The position numbers and the translations under genes are program-made. Positions 35,901 to 47,242 of a DNA stretch of 64,000 bases are shown here, piece by piece (positions within the stretch are counted from its first letter, which is position 1; every line of letters begins with the position of its first letter). Source of the stretch: Nectonema munidae (taxonomy: Eukaryota > Nematomorpha > Nectonematoida > Nectonematidae); assembly GCA_030549495.1 (NCBI GenBank), contig JAUIRK010000936.1, forward strand, positions 434,001-498,000, in the 5' to 3' direction. The notes below the pieces were generated by a model. It was not told the origin of the DNA. It saw nothing but the letters and a program-made list of their open reading frames with translations, and ran no database searches.

Positions 35901-38900
35901 TATTTTTCATCTTATATTTAAGTTGTAAATTATTAATAGAATCAATATCTGATGTCGAGATATTTAAGTCTCGTCTTATCTCAAAATTCTATGATATAAT
36001 ATATGACATGGTCATATATTTTCCAATAACCAAATATGAATTTATTGATGTTCCTCACTTGAATAAAAAAATGAAGGAGGATTTTTCTTTTCTTGAGAAC
36101 TCGTTCCTGAATAACTGTTTAAAATTGAATTATAATGAGACAAAATCAATGTTTTTTAGTAGGAAAAAGAATCGTGTGGGTCACTCATTAGGTTTTGAAA
36201 ATGTAACGAAATTCAACTATTTAGGCTTAATTATCAACTGTGATATAAATTGGAATGATCATGTTATATATATTGCTAATAAATTGAATGTTATTAATGG
36301 AATACTCTACAAGCATAAGTGTAAATTGGATAATGAGATAAAAATTAAAGATTATAAGGCGTTGTTTCTTCCTCATCTTTATTATAGTGTTGAAAACTGG
36401 GGTTGTTGCAATGTTTCACTTTTAGAGAAGATTCAAAAAAAGGCTATGAGACTAGTTTTTGACTTGCCTTTGTTAAGCTAAAAGTGTCAATTTTTATATA
36501 TAATTACATTCATGGTGATTTACCCTTCGCTTTTGATGGTTGGCTGATGTTTAACTATGAGTATGAAAATTTCAACCTAAAATATGAACGCAACATGGTT
36601 TTACCTTTTTATAAACTTAAGTCATCCCAAACTGGTCTCAAATATAGGGTATGCAAATTTTGGAATGCCTTTTTAGTTTTCAATGATTGCAATACTAATT
36701 TATTTTTGTTTAAAAAAAAATTAAAAAGTTATTTGATTTCTCTTTATGAAGACACATGTCAACATGTTGATTGTTATGTATGCAAGAAATCATCAAAATT
36801 GAACCTTGAATATTGAACACGGCTAAATTGTACATTTTCATCTTCGTCCAATTGATTTACCAACACACTGAAGAACTTTTTTGGTGTTGCGTTATAATTT
36901 TTTATATCTGTTCTCTGAGGTGCATTATCACAGCGGCTATTGCCTTTTGATCATCTCCAAACAAATATATGAATATTTTTATTTATTGTTTATTCAACAA
37001 TTTGATGTTCAAAATGTTTTATTTTTGTGAATTTATTGATTTATTTGTTTGAAATAAATCTTTCTTTCTTTCTCAAAATTCGAGACACAATGGTCGAGAC
37101 AAAATTGAACTTTGTTTTGCAAACTACTTGGACCCTTTTCTTAAGGGTGTTCATTTACAAAAACTTGAAAAATATGATGAAATAAAAAACACTTTGAAAA
37201 AACAAATAAAAAAAATGGCAAGAGTTATTCTGAGAGTATCATGCCCTCAACCAGTGTATCTCCGACACAAAAACTGAAAAACATATATAAAAACAAGAGT
37301 GATGAAATCATGATATATTAAAATATGACGGACTCTGGAAAAGAAGTGGAAAAGTTGAAATGGTGGATAAGTATGGACGCGAGCTTACCTGAATTATCAC
37401 GATTAGCCAGAAAATATATGTGTGGCACCGCATCAAGTACAGAGAGTGAAAAAGTGTTCAGTGTTGGTGGGCGTGTTATGAATGAAAGAAGATTAAACTT
37501 GGACTCTGATAATTTAGAGTCAATAATTTTATGTAATTTCAAGTTTCGTCTCGAGTCTCAATTGAGACTCTATTTCTCGGTCTCGCACATGCTTAATATA
37601 CAAAAATACATATACACATACAAACATACACATATAAATATTTACACATACAAACATATAAAAACAAACACAGGAACATATACACATACTTATACACATA
37701 ATTATACTTACATATGCACATACATAAAAATATATACATACATATATATATATATATAAACAACTGACAAGTGTATCTAAAATACCTTCAACAAAATTTT
37801 TGTTTCATTTTTATCCCCTTCATTTTAGGCCTGAAATGAGGAAAAGGGAAGAAAAAAATATAAATAGAGGTTTTTAAACATACATATATATATATAAACA
37901 CCTGACCAAGCTGATAACTTTCGAAAGTTTCTAACTTTTTATCATTTTTGATAAATTTTTCATTTATACATCTTTAGTATCCCATCTAATTTATACCTCT
38001 TCATACATATAAGCCAAGTCACATTAAGCAATATGGATGGCTTCTATTATGCACTCTTCTGTACTTACATAATATCTCAGACATTCATATCGGCTTTTAT
38101 GCTACTTCCTTATAACGTAGAAATCATTGGCAAATTATAAACACACACACACAAACGCACTTGCACACACCCACTCATTCACACAGACACACACAAATCC
38201 ATAATCTTATGAATAATGTCACAAATTAAATAAGTAATAATTTCATTAAATTAATCTTCATCACATTCAAAATTCTTAGCTCCATTTTTATTCGGTTTCG
38301 TTCTTCAATGATTGGATCATTTTGGTGATTCATATCTGGAAAAACAAAAAAAAGAATTTAAAAAATAATAAAATTGGGTTAAGAAAATAAAAGCAACACC
38401 ATTTTGTGATTATTCAACAATAACCAGGCCCCTTCACCGCGTCAAAGCATTGCTATTGAAGGAAAAAGGCATGAATAGAAAAACAAAGCATTTATATAAG
38501 CAAATAGTTATGTTTTTTTTGTTTTTAATGTTTAAGCAAACGGAAAGAAAAAGTAATAGTAGAAAGTAAGCAATTAGCAAAAAATGAACCAAAACACGAG
38601 CATAAAGAAATGAATAAATGCCTCCAAAGGAAAAAATGAGCAATATACAATGAAATCAAAAGGCTAATGAAAAAGAATACTTGCTTGCCATGTGGACAGA
38701 AATGCTAGGGTCGGGTGCTTGAGACTTCACTATAGAATATTCCGTTGAATAGATGGCGCTATTTTGAATTCATCTATGATATTAGGTTTGCGATAATTAT
38801 ATGAATTTAAAGTAAAAGTTAAATGTACAATTTTTTTGGATTTATTTTACCTTTTTCCTAATATGGAAGCATCTTCAATTTTTACCACAGACATTTGCAT

Positions 38901-41900
38901 AAAATTTTTACTTTTTAATCCTTTCTCTAGTGACAACATTCCTTGCTCTATGTAAGCATCTGTGGATGCAATACCTTAATTTTTTTATTTTTGGGTTAAT
39001 GGGATTGTCATGTGGTGTGTTTGATGTAGTATGTTGTTGATTATCTGATTTGTTATATAAGTGTTATATAATGCGTATGATGTACACAATTTCCAAAATA
39101 ACCATTGAGGTATGTGTAATGATTTCGTTTTTAATTTTTAAACCGCAGTTCCCCAGTAGGCCTAATCTGCGGTATGTGATATTACTATATGTAATCAATA
39201 TATAATTGTATAACTAGAAAAAATAAACAAGTATGATCTTCATATATATATAATTATTTATTATATATTTATTGATATATTCAAACACATTCAAAGCGTT
39301 AAAAAGAAATTGGAAAATTTTAAAAATTAAAGCGAAATGAGCATTTTTTGTTTTAAGGAAAAAACCATAAACAAGCAAAGCTTACAAAAAGAGATAATAA
39401 TTTTCTAAAAAATAAAAGCTATTGAAGAGGTAAGGAGTTTAAAAGAAATAAAAAAAATGAAAACAAAAAACTGAAAAAACAATCGAAAATTAAAACGAAA
39501 AGAAGCTTCTAAAAAATCTGAAAGGATCCACCAAAAATTAAAAGATCATCGGCGAAAACAAAAACCTTAAAACAAAAAATTGAAAACGTCTAGGCAGTAA
39601 AACTAAAACAAATTCTAAAAACACGAGAACTAAAATTAAAAAAAATATTGGCTTGAATGGTTATCAATGAGCTTTGCGTTTTTTTGACTTGATACTGAAG
39701 GTTTTTTGTCCTCGAACTCTTTTTTTTGACCGGGTTTTTTTGCTACAGAGGAATAATTTGGAACGATAACTATGTGAATTGACAATTTCATATTTACATG
39801 CTTTGAACCTAGCAAAATTCACTGTCAAGCAATATTCTCCTTTTCCAACAAGGGCACTTTTCAGTAGATATTCATCTTTCCGATATTCATCAGCCAAAAC
39901 AGAGACAAGTGTAGATATTTTTTGGGGTTTCCAGTTGATCCTTAATTTCAGGATATGGTTTTTGGATTCACATGCATTGTTGGTCCAATTGGAAGGGATA
40001 ACTTTTTCTGAATTACGGGGTATTAAAATGTAATCATTTATTGTTTTGATGAAGTTATTGAGATAATTACCAAAACATTCATATTTCAATAAAATATTGG
40101 TGGACAAAGCTTTAAATGCATCCACATCACTAGTAACAATGAGTCCGTTTTCACCAAACATAAGTTTTTCCAGTACTTTAAATTCAGGATTTTTCAAAAT
40201 TTGTTTAGTTCGATTTTGGCGAGATAAATTTTCTTTCAAGTGACGAGTGCATAATGTAATTACAGGGTTTGTGAAAGACATCTTGAGTGCAGTAAGCTTT
40301 TTCCTGATCGCATCCCATTATAATTCTTCTACCTTTGATCTTACTATTAATATGGGAAAAGAAGGCAGAGTATGATTCCATCTCACCATCCCAATGCAAG
40401 AAAGCAGGCCCCATAAAAATTGGATTAGTGTCAGTACTGTTTCTAACCATTTTCTTTTCTTAGAAGACAAAATAGGTGAGGAAACATGGTCCAACATTGA
40501 AAGTTCTATCAACGCAAGCAATGTAATTGTTTTTTACAGCTGAACAGAAGTGTTTCATTGAGCAATCAGTATAAAGGACAAATGATGCAGGTTTAGATGG
40601 CATATTGAAAGCAGCTTTGACTACATAATCAGTCATATTCACTCGATTTAATAGTGAAGAAATTTCATCTGCAAAATTCAGGCCCGAAGGTTCCTTCTTC
40701 ATTTTAAGCAATTTTTTGAAGTTGTGAATGTAATTACAATTTCAAGGAACTTCAAATCCATTATTTATGCAATTTACAAAAACTTCATTGGGTCTTTTTT
40801 CATATTTCAAACTTTCAAAAACATAAGATTTAACAGACTGTGGTGTTCTAACATAAATAGAACTCTCGTGATTTGAGTTTGAATGCGGAGCATGGCCAGG
40901 AAAGAGTTCTTTATATTCTACAGTAGCAAAATATAATAAGTTTTCATGATTAATAAACTTTGAAAAATAGGAAATTCTTCGCATATAACGTGGATCATTT
41001 TTTAATTTGGAATAATACCTAACAACAATAATTTTCGCTTCACTTTTTCTGTCATTTCTAAGTTCAATAAAAGTACATAAACGATCATCATAGAAATAAA
41101 ATAATTTCTTAGAACCATTACGCACCCAGGCCCCGCAATCATCACAAAATACTCGCATTGAAGGATCAATACGAATTTTGAAGCAAACATTTTCTTTAAG
41201 TCCTTTAGGTATCTGTTCATGAACCAATGTATCAGGATTAAATATGAAGGTAAACCATTCATTCTTCGAAATAAAATCACTTACTTTCAGGCACAAATTA
41301 TCGGGTTTTGATGATTCAATAGCAAAATAATTATGTTCAGAAAGAATAGAGGCAGTTTTTTGTGAAACATTTGATGAAATTTTATCTATCGTAATATGAC
41401 TTTTAGACAAATCATACTTTTTTTCTAAAGAAAAACTATTTATATCCCGATTGATCAAAAGAACAAAATGGTAGGATTATTATGGGTGAAAGGAGAAAAT
41501 TGAGAACAAAAAAGTATATTAATTTCGCCAGATTTGAAATCTTTGAACGGAATAAGAGTAGTATTCAAAATATCTACGATCTTATTTTTTTTTGAATTGT
41601 ATGGCGGATAACAAAGTTTAATTTTCATATTTAAAACATTTGATAGAGCCCAAATTGTATAAATGTTGGACCATCCGAATTGAGAGCAAACTGATTTTAT
41701 TGAATCTTGAAAATCACAAACTTTAATGAAACTTTTATCGACATATAAATTTGAATTTAAAACTAGTTCTATAGCGGTAAGGAGACGAAATACATCACTT
41801 CTACTTTCATTATCATAAAAAAAAGTTGAAATACAATTGAAGAAACAACTACCATTAGGAGTAGACATTAAGGGAATAAGATTTTCATTAAGGTTAAAAT

Positions 41901-44900
41901 GTGTTAATATAGATTGAGCTATTGGATCGATGCTAGTTTTGTACGAGGGACTAAATTTGGAAAACATGAAATTTTCATTTCTTAAAAAAATTTTTTCGGC
42001 TCTCATGAAATCTTTCATATTATTTAAAATATTATGAAAGGTGTCATTACACTTTTCTAGATATATATAATAGTTTTCAATACGTTCAATAGCACCATGA
42101 AAATCATATTCTTTATCGCTAAAACAGCATGCAAAGCATAAAAAGTTAAGCTTTTTAAACAAAAAAAGGCCCTGTCATCTTCAGTGAGACACATGATGGA
42201 GATACATTCTCCATGATAGGCTCTCTCACACGATCCACAATGGAGGCCCTTCTCAACAACCAATCCACACATAGCGCACAAATAAAATGTCTGAAAAAAT
42301 TTTAATTAGAAAACAATTTTAGCAAAACGACGAATTTGAAAATAACGCAACAAATTTAAGCTACAGGTGAATTTTCCAATAAATAATAAAATAATTTTCC
42401 TAAGGGAGGCATTATAGTACAAAAATATAGTTTTCATGGAAATTGCTTGGTTCCATCATTGAGATTTGTTTTCTTTCTGTCGTCCGTCTTCTCGGGAGGG
42501 TTGGGTGGGAACCGGGGGATAATTGAACCCTTGACGGTCTATCAGCTGGGTTGAGGAGAGACGGAATATACACAATGTCCGTTTCTTTGATTTTTCTTTT
42601 TAAGGCATCCTTGGTCATCAAGAGAATTTATCTGAATGGTGCGCTCCTTTGATCCCATATTCCTCATCGCCCATATGGCGATTGTGGAGTCTGAGACGAT
42701 GGCTTCATCTTCCTTGCGTTCGGCGATTATTCAATATTTTGGAGGCTTTAGTGTTAGCTAGATCCCAAGGAGCTTTCCATAGCGAATTAGATGAGTCAAA
42801 TGTGACTTTTGGGCTAGGAATAGGATACTCTTTCTTTCTCCATAAGGCGTTTCTTTCTGTGAAACTTATGGGCGATACCCAGTCCAACACCTCCTGGGTA
42901 TCGTCATCGGAGTCCTGCTCCGGAGACTCATCATTTGAGTCGAGGCTGTTACCTTTTTCTTTGCTTTTGACCTCCCCACTTTCCTCCGTAGGAGATTCGG
43001 TGGGGGAATCATAACTAAGCACTTCAGTGAAAATGCTACGCCACGTTTCAGGATTGAACAGTTTTCTATCTTTCCAGTATTCCAAGGTGGTTACCATCTT
43101 AACACCAATGTCACTTTTGAGACTACTCTTCCTTATAATCTTTATCATGTCTTCTGGGGATAACGCTTTTATATTTTCATTTTCTACATTCTCTAGGGCG
43201 CTAGAGAAGTCAGAGCCAAACACGTCCTTGAGTACAACTTCTAGTAGGTCAGTCTTGATTTGTGAGTCTCGGATGGATATCTCCGACTCTGTGCCCAGCC
43301 ACTCGTTTACTTGTTCCATGGTTGGCCATGTGAAACCTTCCAAGTTTTCGGCTTCGAGTGGCTGGCATACTGTTGTTTCCATATCTTCGGCTTTGCTGGC
43401 TTTTTTCCCCGTTTCGTTTTCAAGATTTTTAGGAAAGAGTAGTCTCTCAATGATGTCATCATCCTCGGGTAGAGAGAACGGATAACTGTCGTCCTGAACA
43501 GGCGTCTTTTCCTGCGGCGGTAGGATGTTAGTTGTCAGCCAAGGGGACTTTCGCTTTTTCGCCCCTTTTATTTTCCAGCACTTTGTTAACTCTTTCACTT
43601 TCTTCCTCTATTCTTCTGTTTCGCCGCATCGCTCTTTTGGAACGAGGAGTAGCGAAAATTACTGGGAGGAAAATTTATTATTAGAAAATTACTCTTTCGG
43701 GTACTGGGATGTATAAGTTCTGCATCCCAGTTCTTCCCATTTGTCTTGAAGCTGCCTCCCAACTACTTTGGGTGGCAAGGCATGCCGTTGTGGCAAGTAT
43801 GTTTACTTCCGTGAGATCGTCTAAGGATATGAGGCGTAAGTTTCTCTTTATCACGTTGAAGAGACTTACTATCATATTGTCTTTGCAGTTACGTAAGTGA
43901 GTAGGAATGGCGTCGCAGAATGCTGCGATGCGTCTGTCTGCTAGCGAGGCAGCAGTAGTTGCCGACAGCAATTCGGGGTGGGATAAGTCAGTAGGTGCGT
44001 ATCCAAGCACTGACTGCTTGAATTCTAGGGTGGGAGACTTTATTTCCCCAATCGAGATGTCGCCAGGAGGTTGAGTGCTACCACTGGGGTATTGATGTGC
44101 ATAGCAGGAGGGGTAATCTTCTTGGAGATACTTTTAATCTCCTTCTGTTGTTTTTGCATATTATCTCGGATTTCTTCGACTATTTGTGCAAGTAAGGCGA
44201 AGGAACCATCAGTACGTGAAGAGGATTCCGCAGAGGGATTTTCGTCTGTCATCGTAGAGAGTATGCGGGGGTTGTAACAAGTAGCGTGAGTGAGAGAGTG
44301 GGATGATTTATACCCCGAGGCTTTGGGTTCAGGTATATAGAGGAATCCTAGACACAAGGTGCGAAAATCAAAATATCCGAAAACCAAAATATAATAAAGC
44401 CATAACGTCCCACGTTGCAATAAAATAGAAGTGAGGGGCATAGCAAGATTTGGAGGGGGGAAGGGGATTTTCTGTTCCATAAATTTAAAAGGAATTTAAG
44501 TGCGGGTAGTGGTAGAAAAGATTTTGCTGCGCCTCTGGTCCGAAGTCAAGACAATGATTTTATATATACAAACAATGATTTTGAAGTATTGTTTCTTATT
44601 TACAGTTTCTCAAACATATTTTAAAAAGAACAAATGAATCAATGTTCAAGTGGTTGGAATAAAAATTGAAAAACTTTATGCAATCAGAAATTAAAATTTT
44701 AAAACATTTATTAGAGTTAATATATGGTACATGTAGATAAGATCCAGTATTATAGTGGTGAATATTATTATGAATATGTATGTCATTAAAAGATCCACTA
44801 GTTAAAAAATCATTTTTATAAGTAAATATACAAGAGTTATAAATGTTAATGAATTTAATGTTATTCTATCATACAAAAGTGTCCCGATTTTTTATTTTTG

Positions 44901-47180
44901 AAATCTGGCAACTTTAGATAGGAGGAAGAGAGGGATTAATTAAAAGGGGACGAAAATATTCTGTAATTGAAAAAGATCCTTCTTAAGAAGAAGAAGAAGA
45001 AGTTTATTATGCAAGTTAAAAAAGAAAGAAACATTAACATTGCTCAAGTATTTCAAGAGCTTAAATAAGCCGTAACAGAAATACTTTAAAGAATTTATAT
45101 AAGAATTACTATAATATTGTCTATCATATAGATTCCCTTCTAACATCGTACCCTGATTATAAGTAGCCTTCTAGCAAAATCGTATAAAAATATACCTGAC
45201 AAATTTCCTGAGTTATACGCTAATGATGCTTCTAAACTCTTAGAGCAGATAACTTTTACAATATCCTTAAATAAGAAAAAGCCCTGATGTATGATATCAA
45301 AATTTATAAATAAATGATATATAGTGTAGGTATACTAGAATAAAGTTTCATTAAAAAGTCAAAAAATAAGTATTAAACATTTATACATTATATAAAATCT
45401 AGCAAACCCAAAAAAGGTTATTGAAATTTCAAATAAAAAAACAGAACATATTCAGGATACTATTATTTTATCTATAATTAAAACTATATTAAGCATATAA
45501 ATGATTGAGATATTCAAAAGTTTGTTTGTAAGAAACTTACATTTTTAGCCATTTTTTCAAAATTGGGTTCACGGTTTACTGAAAGCGCCATTTTAGAAAA
45601 TAGTTTCAAAGAAAAGTATAGGAAAATAAATAGGTTCACGGATTACTGAGACCGTGTGAACTCTTTTGCAATTCCAAAATTGTCAAAAACTTGCTCCTTA
45701 AATTTTACTTATTAAATTTTTACTAAATCTAGATTACTTACAAAAAATGGAATATTAAAAAGTTGACTTTTGGTGACCTTGGCTTCTTTTACACAAACTT
45801 TATAAAATAAGTCAATTTACGTGTTTCAGAATTAGTGCTATTAGAAATCAAAAGTTGACTATTGCCTTTTAACTGCCCTGATTTAAAGAAGTTTAAATCT
45901 TAAACTAAAAGGGATAAGTTTTGAAGTTGCTATAAAAATGAACTAAAACAATATAATAAAGCAAAGAGGTATGCGTCTCCACTCCATAGAAGTATATATA
46001 AGGAAACGATAAGATGCGAAGATCTATCTTATCGCATTCTCGTTAGTTTATAAAATAATATAATTCTAATCAACGAAAATAAAAATTTGGGGCACTTGAA
46101 ATCTAGTCTCCAACAAAATCATATCCTCGTCTTAGTAGCATCGTTATTAAAATAAATATATTAATATTAAATAGAGTACTATAAAAAGATATTTTTTTCA
46201 AGGTTTTAACTGTTCACGGCCGTACCATCACTCAGAAGGGTCAGAACGCTGGCTTAGCTGATTGGGATGTCATACGTTTGATAAAGAACACAGTAAGTAT
46301 ACCAGTCATAGCTAATGGCAATGTTTTAAATCTTGAAGACGCCAACCAATGCTTGATTTACACTAAAGCTGATGCTGTTATGTCTGCAGGTATTTTAATT
46401 AAACATATTACTTGCTTAGACAAAATATTCTTTAATATATAGAAGCAATTCTTCACAATCCAGCCTTATTCTCAAATCTAAATCCGCCCTGTTGGGATAT
46501 AGCGGAAGAATTTCTCCAACTCTGCAAACGTTATCCCATAAATCTCAATCATATTCGTGGTCACTTATTCAAAATATTTCACTACATGTAATTCCGTTGT
46601 TTTTTAATTTCATCGATGTGATATAGGCATTATTCTTTCCACTTAAAATTCTTAATTTCAAAGACATTTTTCATATCAAGCATTTAAAGTTTGATTCTCC
46701 TTACTCCTTGTCCCAAGTAAAAAAAATGACGACTGATGCTTTGAAACTTCTTTCTAAGAACCCTTTTGTAGTTTAGGAGAGCACACAGAACTCAGAGAAG
46801 TTTTAACGAATTCATATTCAATCACAGAATTAAGTTTGTTCGTTAAATCCATCAAAGAATTGTATCAGAATAAAAGTATGGAAAAGACAAAGGCCAACGC
46901 TTTCAAGAACGATTTGAAAGATTTCAAAGAAGATCGATACAAACTAAGTAGCAATTATTTTGACTTTGAAAGCGTTCCCGTTTGGAAGTGTCAGTATCGA
47001 CCCACAAATTTGGCCAACTCTAATTCTACTCTTTCCACAACTGTAAGTTAATTGTTGTCAATGAATTCATCATTTTAAAATGATTTTAAGAATCCATCTA
47101 AAGTGAAATTGAAGAAAAGTGAAAAAAAGTTGTTAAGAAAAGAGAAGCGAAAATTAGCTCACGTTGCGTACAAAAAATGA
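26943..47180 (+). CDS. DUS1L: DUS1L, tRNA-dihydrouridine(16/17) synthase (8 exons)
   Basis: FMN-dependent reductase that converts uridine to dihydrouridine in the tRNA D-loop (positions 16/17 in the Dus1 family). Exons: 26943-27037, 27427-27562, 27623-27731, 29471-29634, 46203-46389, 46443-46587, 46772-47042, 47091-47180; phases chain to 398 codons. Key motifs: [14 protein letters not shown] (FMN-barrel start, residues ~19-32), [25 protein letters not shown] with catalytic Cys106, [29 protein letters not shown] and AVMSAEAILHNP. The protein ends in a Lys-rich tail and lacks the C-terminal Cys cluster of vertebrate DUS1L. Intron 4 is 16,568 bp of stacked transposons. Start chosen because it aligns with the family's N-terminus and opens the first exon. 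Junctions at 27426/27427 and 46771/46772 were chosen by alignment to the family. Confidence 0.95.
29077..29146 (-). repeat. tRNA-derived SINE head or tRNA relic
   Basis: The minus strand has a Pol III A box (TGGCCTAGTGG near 29140) and a B box (CGTTCGATTCC near 29090) at tRNA-like spacing. The acceptor arms do not pair and the anticodon arm is poor, so it is not a functional tRNA. It lies in DUS1L intron 3 (27732-29470), where nothing else was recognised. Confidence 0.55.
29635..30406 (+). other. DUS1L intron 4, left part
   Basis: AT-rich intron sequence without recognisable elements, up to the first pogo-type terminus at 30407. Confidence 0.5.
30405..31990 (+). mobile_element. pogo/Tigger-like element with decayed transposase
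   Basis: It starts at 30407 with CAGTGAAACCTGCTTAGAGCG next to TA, a pogo-group terminus. The plus-strand coding relic from 31310 shows a CENP-B-type helix-turn-helix remnant (SRKLGETFG near 31350), then [19 protein letters not shown] with the first catalytic Asp near 31770 and [19 protein letters not shown] near 31900-31960. Frame breaks are frequent. The right end was not found. It sits inside DUS1L intron 4. Confidence 0.75.
30913..31008 (+). repeat. Perfect 48-bp tandem duplication
   Basis: The 48 bp at 30913-30960 are repeated exactly at 30961-31008, both ending in GAGTGACGTGTCTATGT. It lies within the non-coding 5' part of the pogo-like element. Confidence 0.95.
32520..34290 (-). mobile_element. 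Tigger (TIGD1-like) element with decayed transposase
   Basis: The left end at 32522 is CAGGTCGTCCTTGACTTACG beside TA; the right end near 34250-34285 has the inverted GTCGTAAGTCGAATACGTCG. On the minus strand from 34165 to 32940: [20 protein letters not shown] (CENP-B-like N-terminus), [14 protein letters not shown], then [20 protein letters not shown] with the first catalytic Asp, [28 protein letters not shown], and a coiled tail. Order and motifs match TIGD1. Several frame breaks are present. The element lies in DUS1L intron 4, opposite in direction to the gene. Confidence 0.85.
34700..35192 (-). mobile_element. RTE-type LINE, C-terminal fragment
   Basis: The minus-strand ORF (34832-35116) reads [19 protein letters not shown], then [20 protein letters not shown] and DRxKW-like ending (ERKKWRERI). 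This is the conserved tail after the reverse transcriptase in RTE-related LINEs. It is 5'-truncated and GC-richer than the flanks. No target duplication was identified. It lies in DUS1L intron 4. Confidence 0.85.
35193..35978 (+). other. DUS1L intron 4, AT-rich spacer
   Basis: No recognisable element between the RTE fragment and the next LINE. Confidence 0.5.
35979..37081 (+). mobile_element. 5'-truncated LINE (CR1/jockey-like) with (CTTT)n tail
   Basis: Two plus-strand ORFs (36008-36481 and 36484-36816) encode the end of the reverse transcriptase and the thumb/tail: [47 protein letters not shown], and a downstream CRVCKFWN-like region. A single stop plus frame step separates them. The 3' end is CTTTCTTTCTTTC at about 37060-37072. 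The 11 bp TCTCAAAATTC at 35979-35989 and again at 37071-37081 fit a target duplication. It appears inserted beside or in a hAT relic. Confidence 0.8.
37082..37560 (+). pseudogene. hAT transposase C-terminal (dimerisation) relic
   Basis: In one frame 37100-37200 reads [16 protein letters not shown], the family's ATxLDPRFKxxxF region. The ORF at 37325-37550 reads [20 protein letters not shown], then the signature [21 protein letters not shown] and [10 protein letters not shown]. This is the hAT C-terminal dimerisation domain. The N-terminal part is absent. It lies in DUS1L intron 4. Confidence 0.85.
37600..37760 (+). repeat. ACATA-type simple repeat
   Basis: Low-complexity run of ACATACACATA and CATAAA motifs ending in (TA)n at 37743-37758. 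A shorter (AC)n-like run follows at 38140-38190. The Thr/Tyr-rich tail of the ORF here is a translation of the repeat. Confidence 0.9.
37761..39660 (+). other. DUS1L intron 4, unassigned
   Basis: AT-rich sequence with A-rich tracts at 39300-39650, which may belong to the 3' non-coding part of the MULE that starts at 39664. I see no other element. Confidence 0.45.
39664..41458 (-). pseudogene. MULE transposase core and preceding region
   Basis: Cut-and-paste transposase of the Mutator group. The catalytic triad can be read on the minus strand: Asp in [14 protein letters not shown] (near 40510), Asp in [13 protein letters not shown] (near 40310), and Glu in [13 protein letters not shown] (near 39970). 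The intervening HW...YSAFFSHI motif and the following [18 protein letters not shown] block fit the family. The middle region 40742-41458 includes a Cys pair ([10 protein letters not shown]) and a basic tail ends the protein. One stop at 40742 and frame steps near 40300-40460 interrupt it. Confidence 0.8.
41455..42281 (-). pseudogene. PHD-like zinc finger plus OTU-like cysteine protease domain of the MULE
   Basis: The start reads [17 protein letters not shown], then RAYHGEC, a C-x2-C...C-x2-C-x4-H-x2-C finger that continues across one frame step into a final CFAC pair. Further on, [12 protein letters not shown] at about 41880 matches the OTU signature PDGNCLFNS: the nucleophile Cys is kept while the usual Asp is Asn. 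[10 protein letters not shown] near 41480 could supply the catalytic His. OTU domains are deubiquitinase-type proteases; their role in transposons is not established. The ORF overlaps the downstream one by the sequence ATGA. Confidence 0.7.
42412..44480 (-). mobile_element. Retroelement fossil (gag-like parts and an RNase H-type tail)
   Basis: Minus-strand fossil. From right to left there is a gag-like N-terminal region beginning near 44250 with a short coiled segment, a second gag-like segment (43681-44010), a long acidic, Ser-rich segment (42705-43598), and a short fragment with the LNPADRPSR motif found at the end of retroelement RNase H regions (42540-42600). The reverse transcriptase core is absent, so it is internally deleted as well as broken in a few places. 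It could be DIRS-like or an LTR element; no terminal repeats were recognised. The GC content is above the surroundings. Confidence 0.6.
44481..46202 (+). other. DUS1L intron 4, right part
   Basis: AT-rich. The stretch 45755-45884 resembles the right side of the hAT element at 21.5-22.7 kb (AAAGTTGACT repeats and a TTAACTGCCCTG end). Nothing else was recognised. Confidence 0.45.
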
Positions 47181-47236
47181 GAAGTTCTATTAAACTACGG
47201 CACGCGGAAAAGTGAAGTGTTATGGGATTTGAAACC

Positions 47237-47242
47237 AATAAA
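47237..47242 (+). promoter_or_regulatory. Polyadenylation signal of DUS1L
   Basis: AATAAA 57 bp after the DUS1L stop codon, followed by T-rich sequence. It fits the 3' end of a short UTR. Confidence 0.6.

Larger units (their letters stand above)
39664..42290 (-). mobile_element. MULE (Mutator-like) element with PHD-like finger and OTU-like domain
   Basis: A near-continuous minus-strand coding region split by a few frame breaks. In order: Cys/His finger (42281-42110), OTU-like protease domain (about 41890-41470), a middle region, then the transposase core (40711-39664) with the D-D-E residues of MULEs. Terminal inverted repeats were not identified, so the limits are those of the coding region. 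The element lies antisense in DUS1L intron 4, and a retroelement fossil abuts its 5' side. Low-level decay suggests moderate age. Confidence 0.8.

Noticed and set aside
42649-43485. Long plus-strand ORFs opposite the retroelement fossil
   Set aside because: They mirror the minus-strand coding bias of the fossil and are shadows of it.
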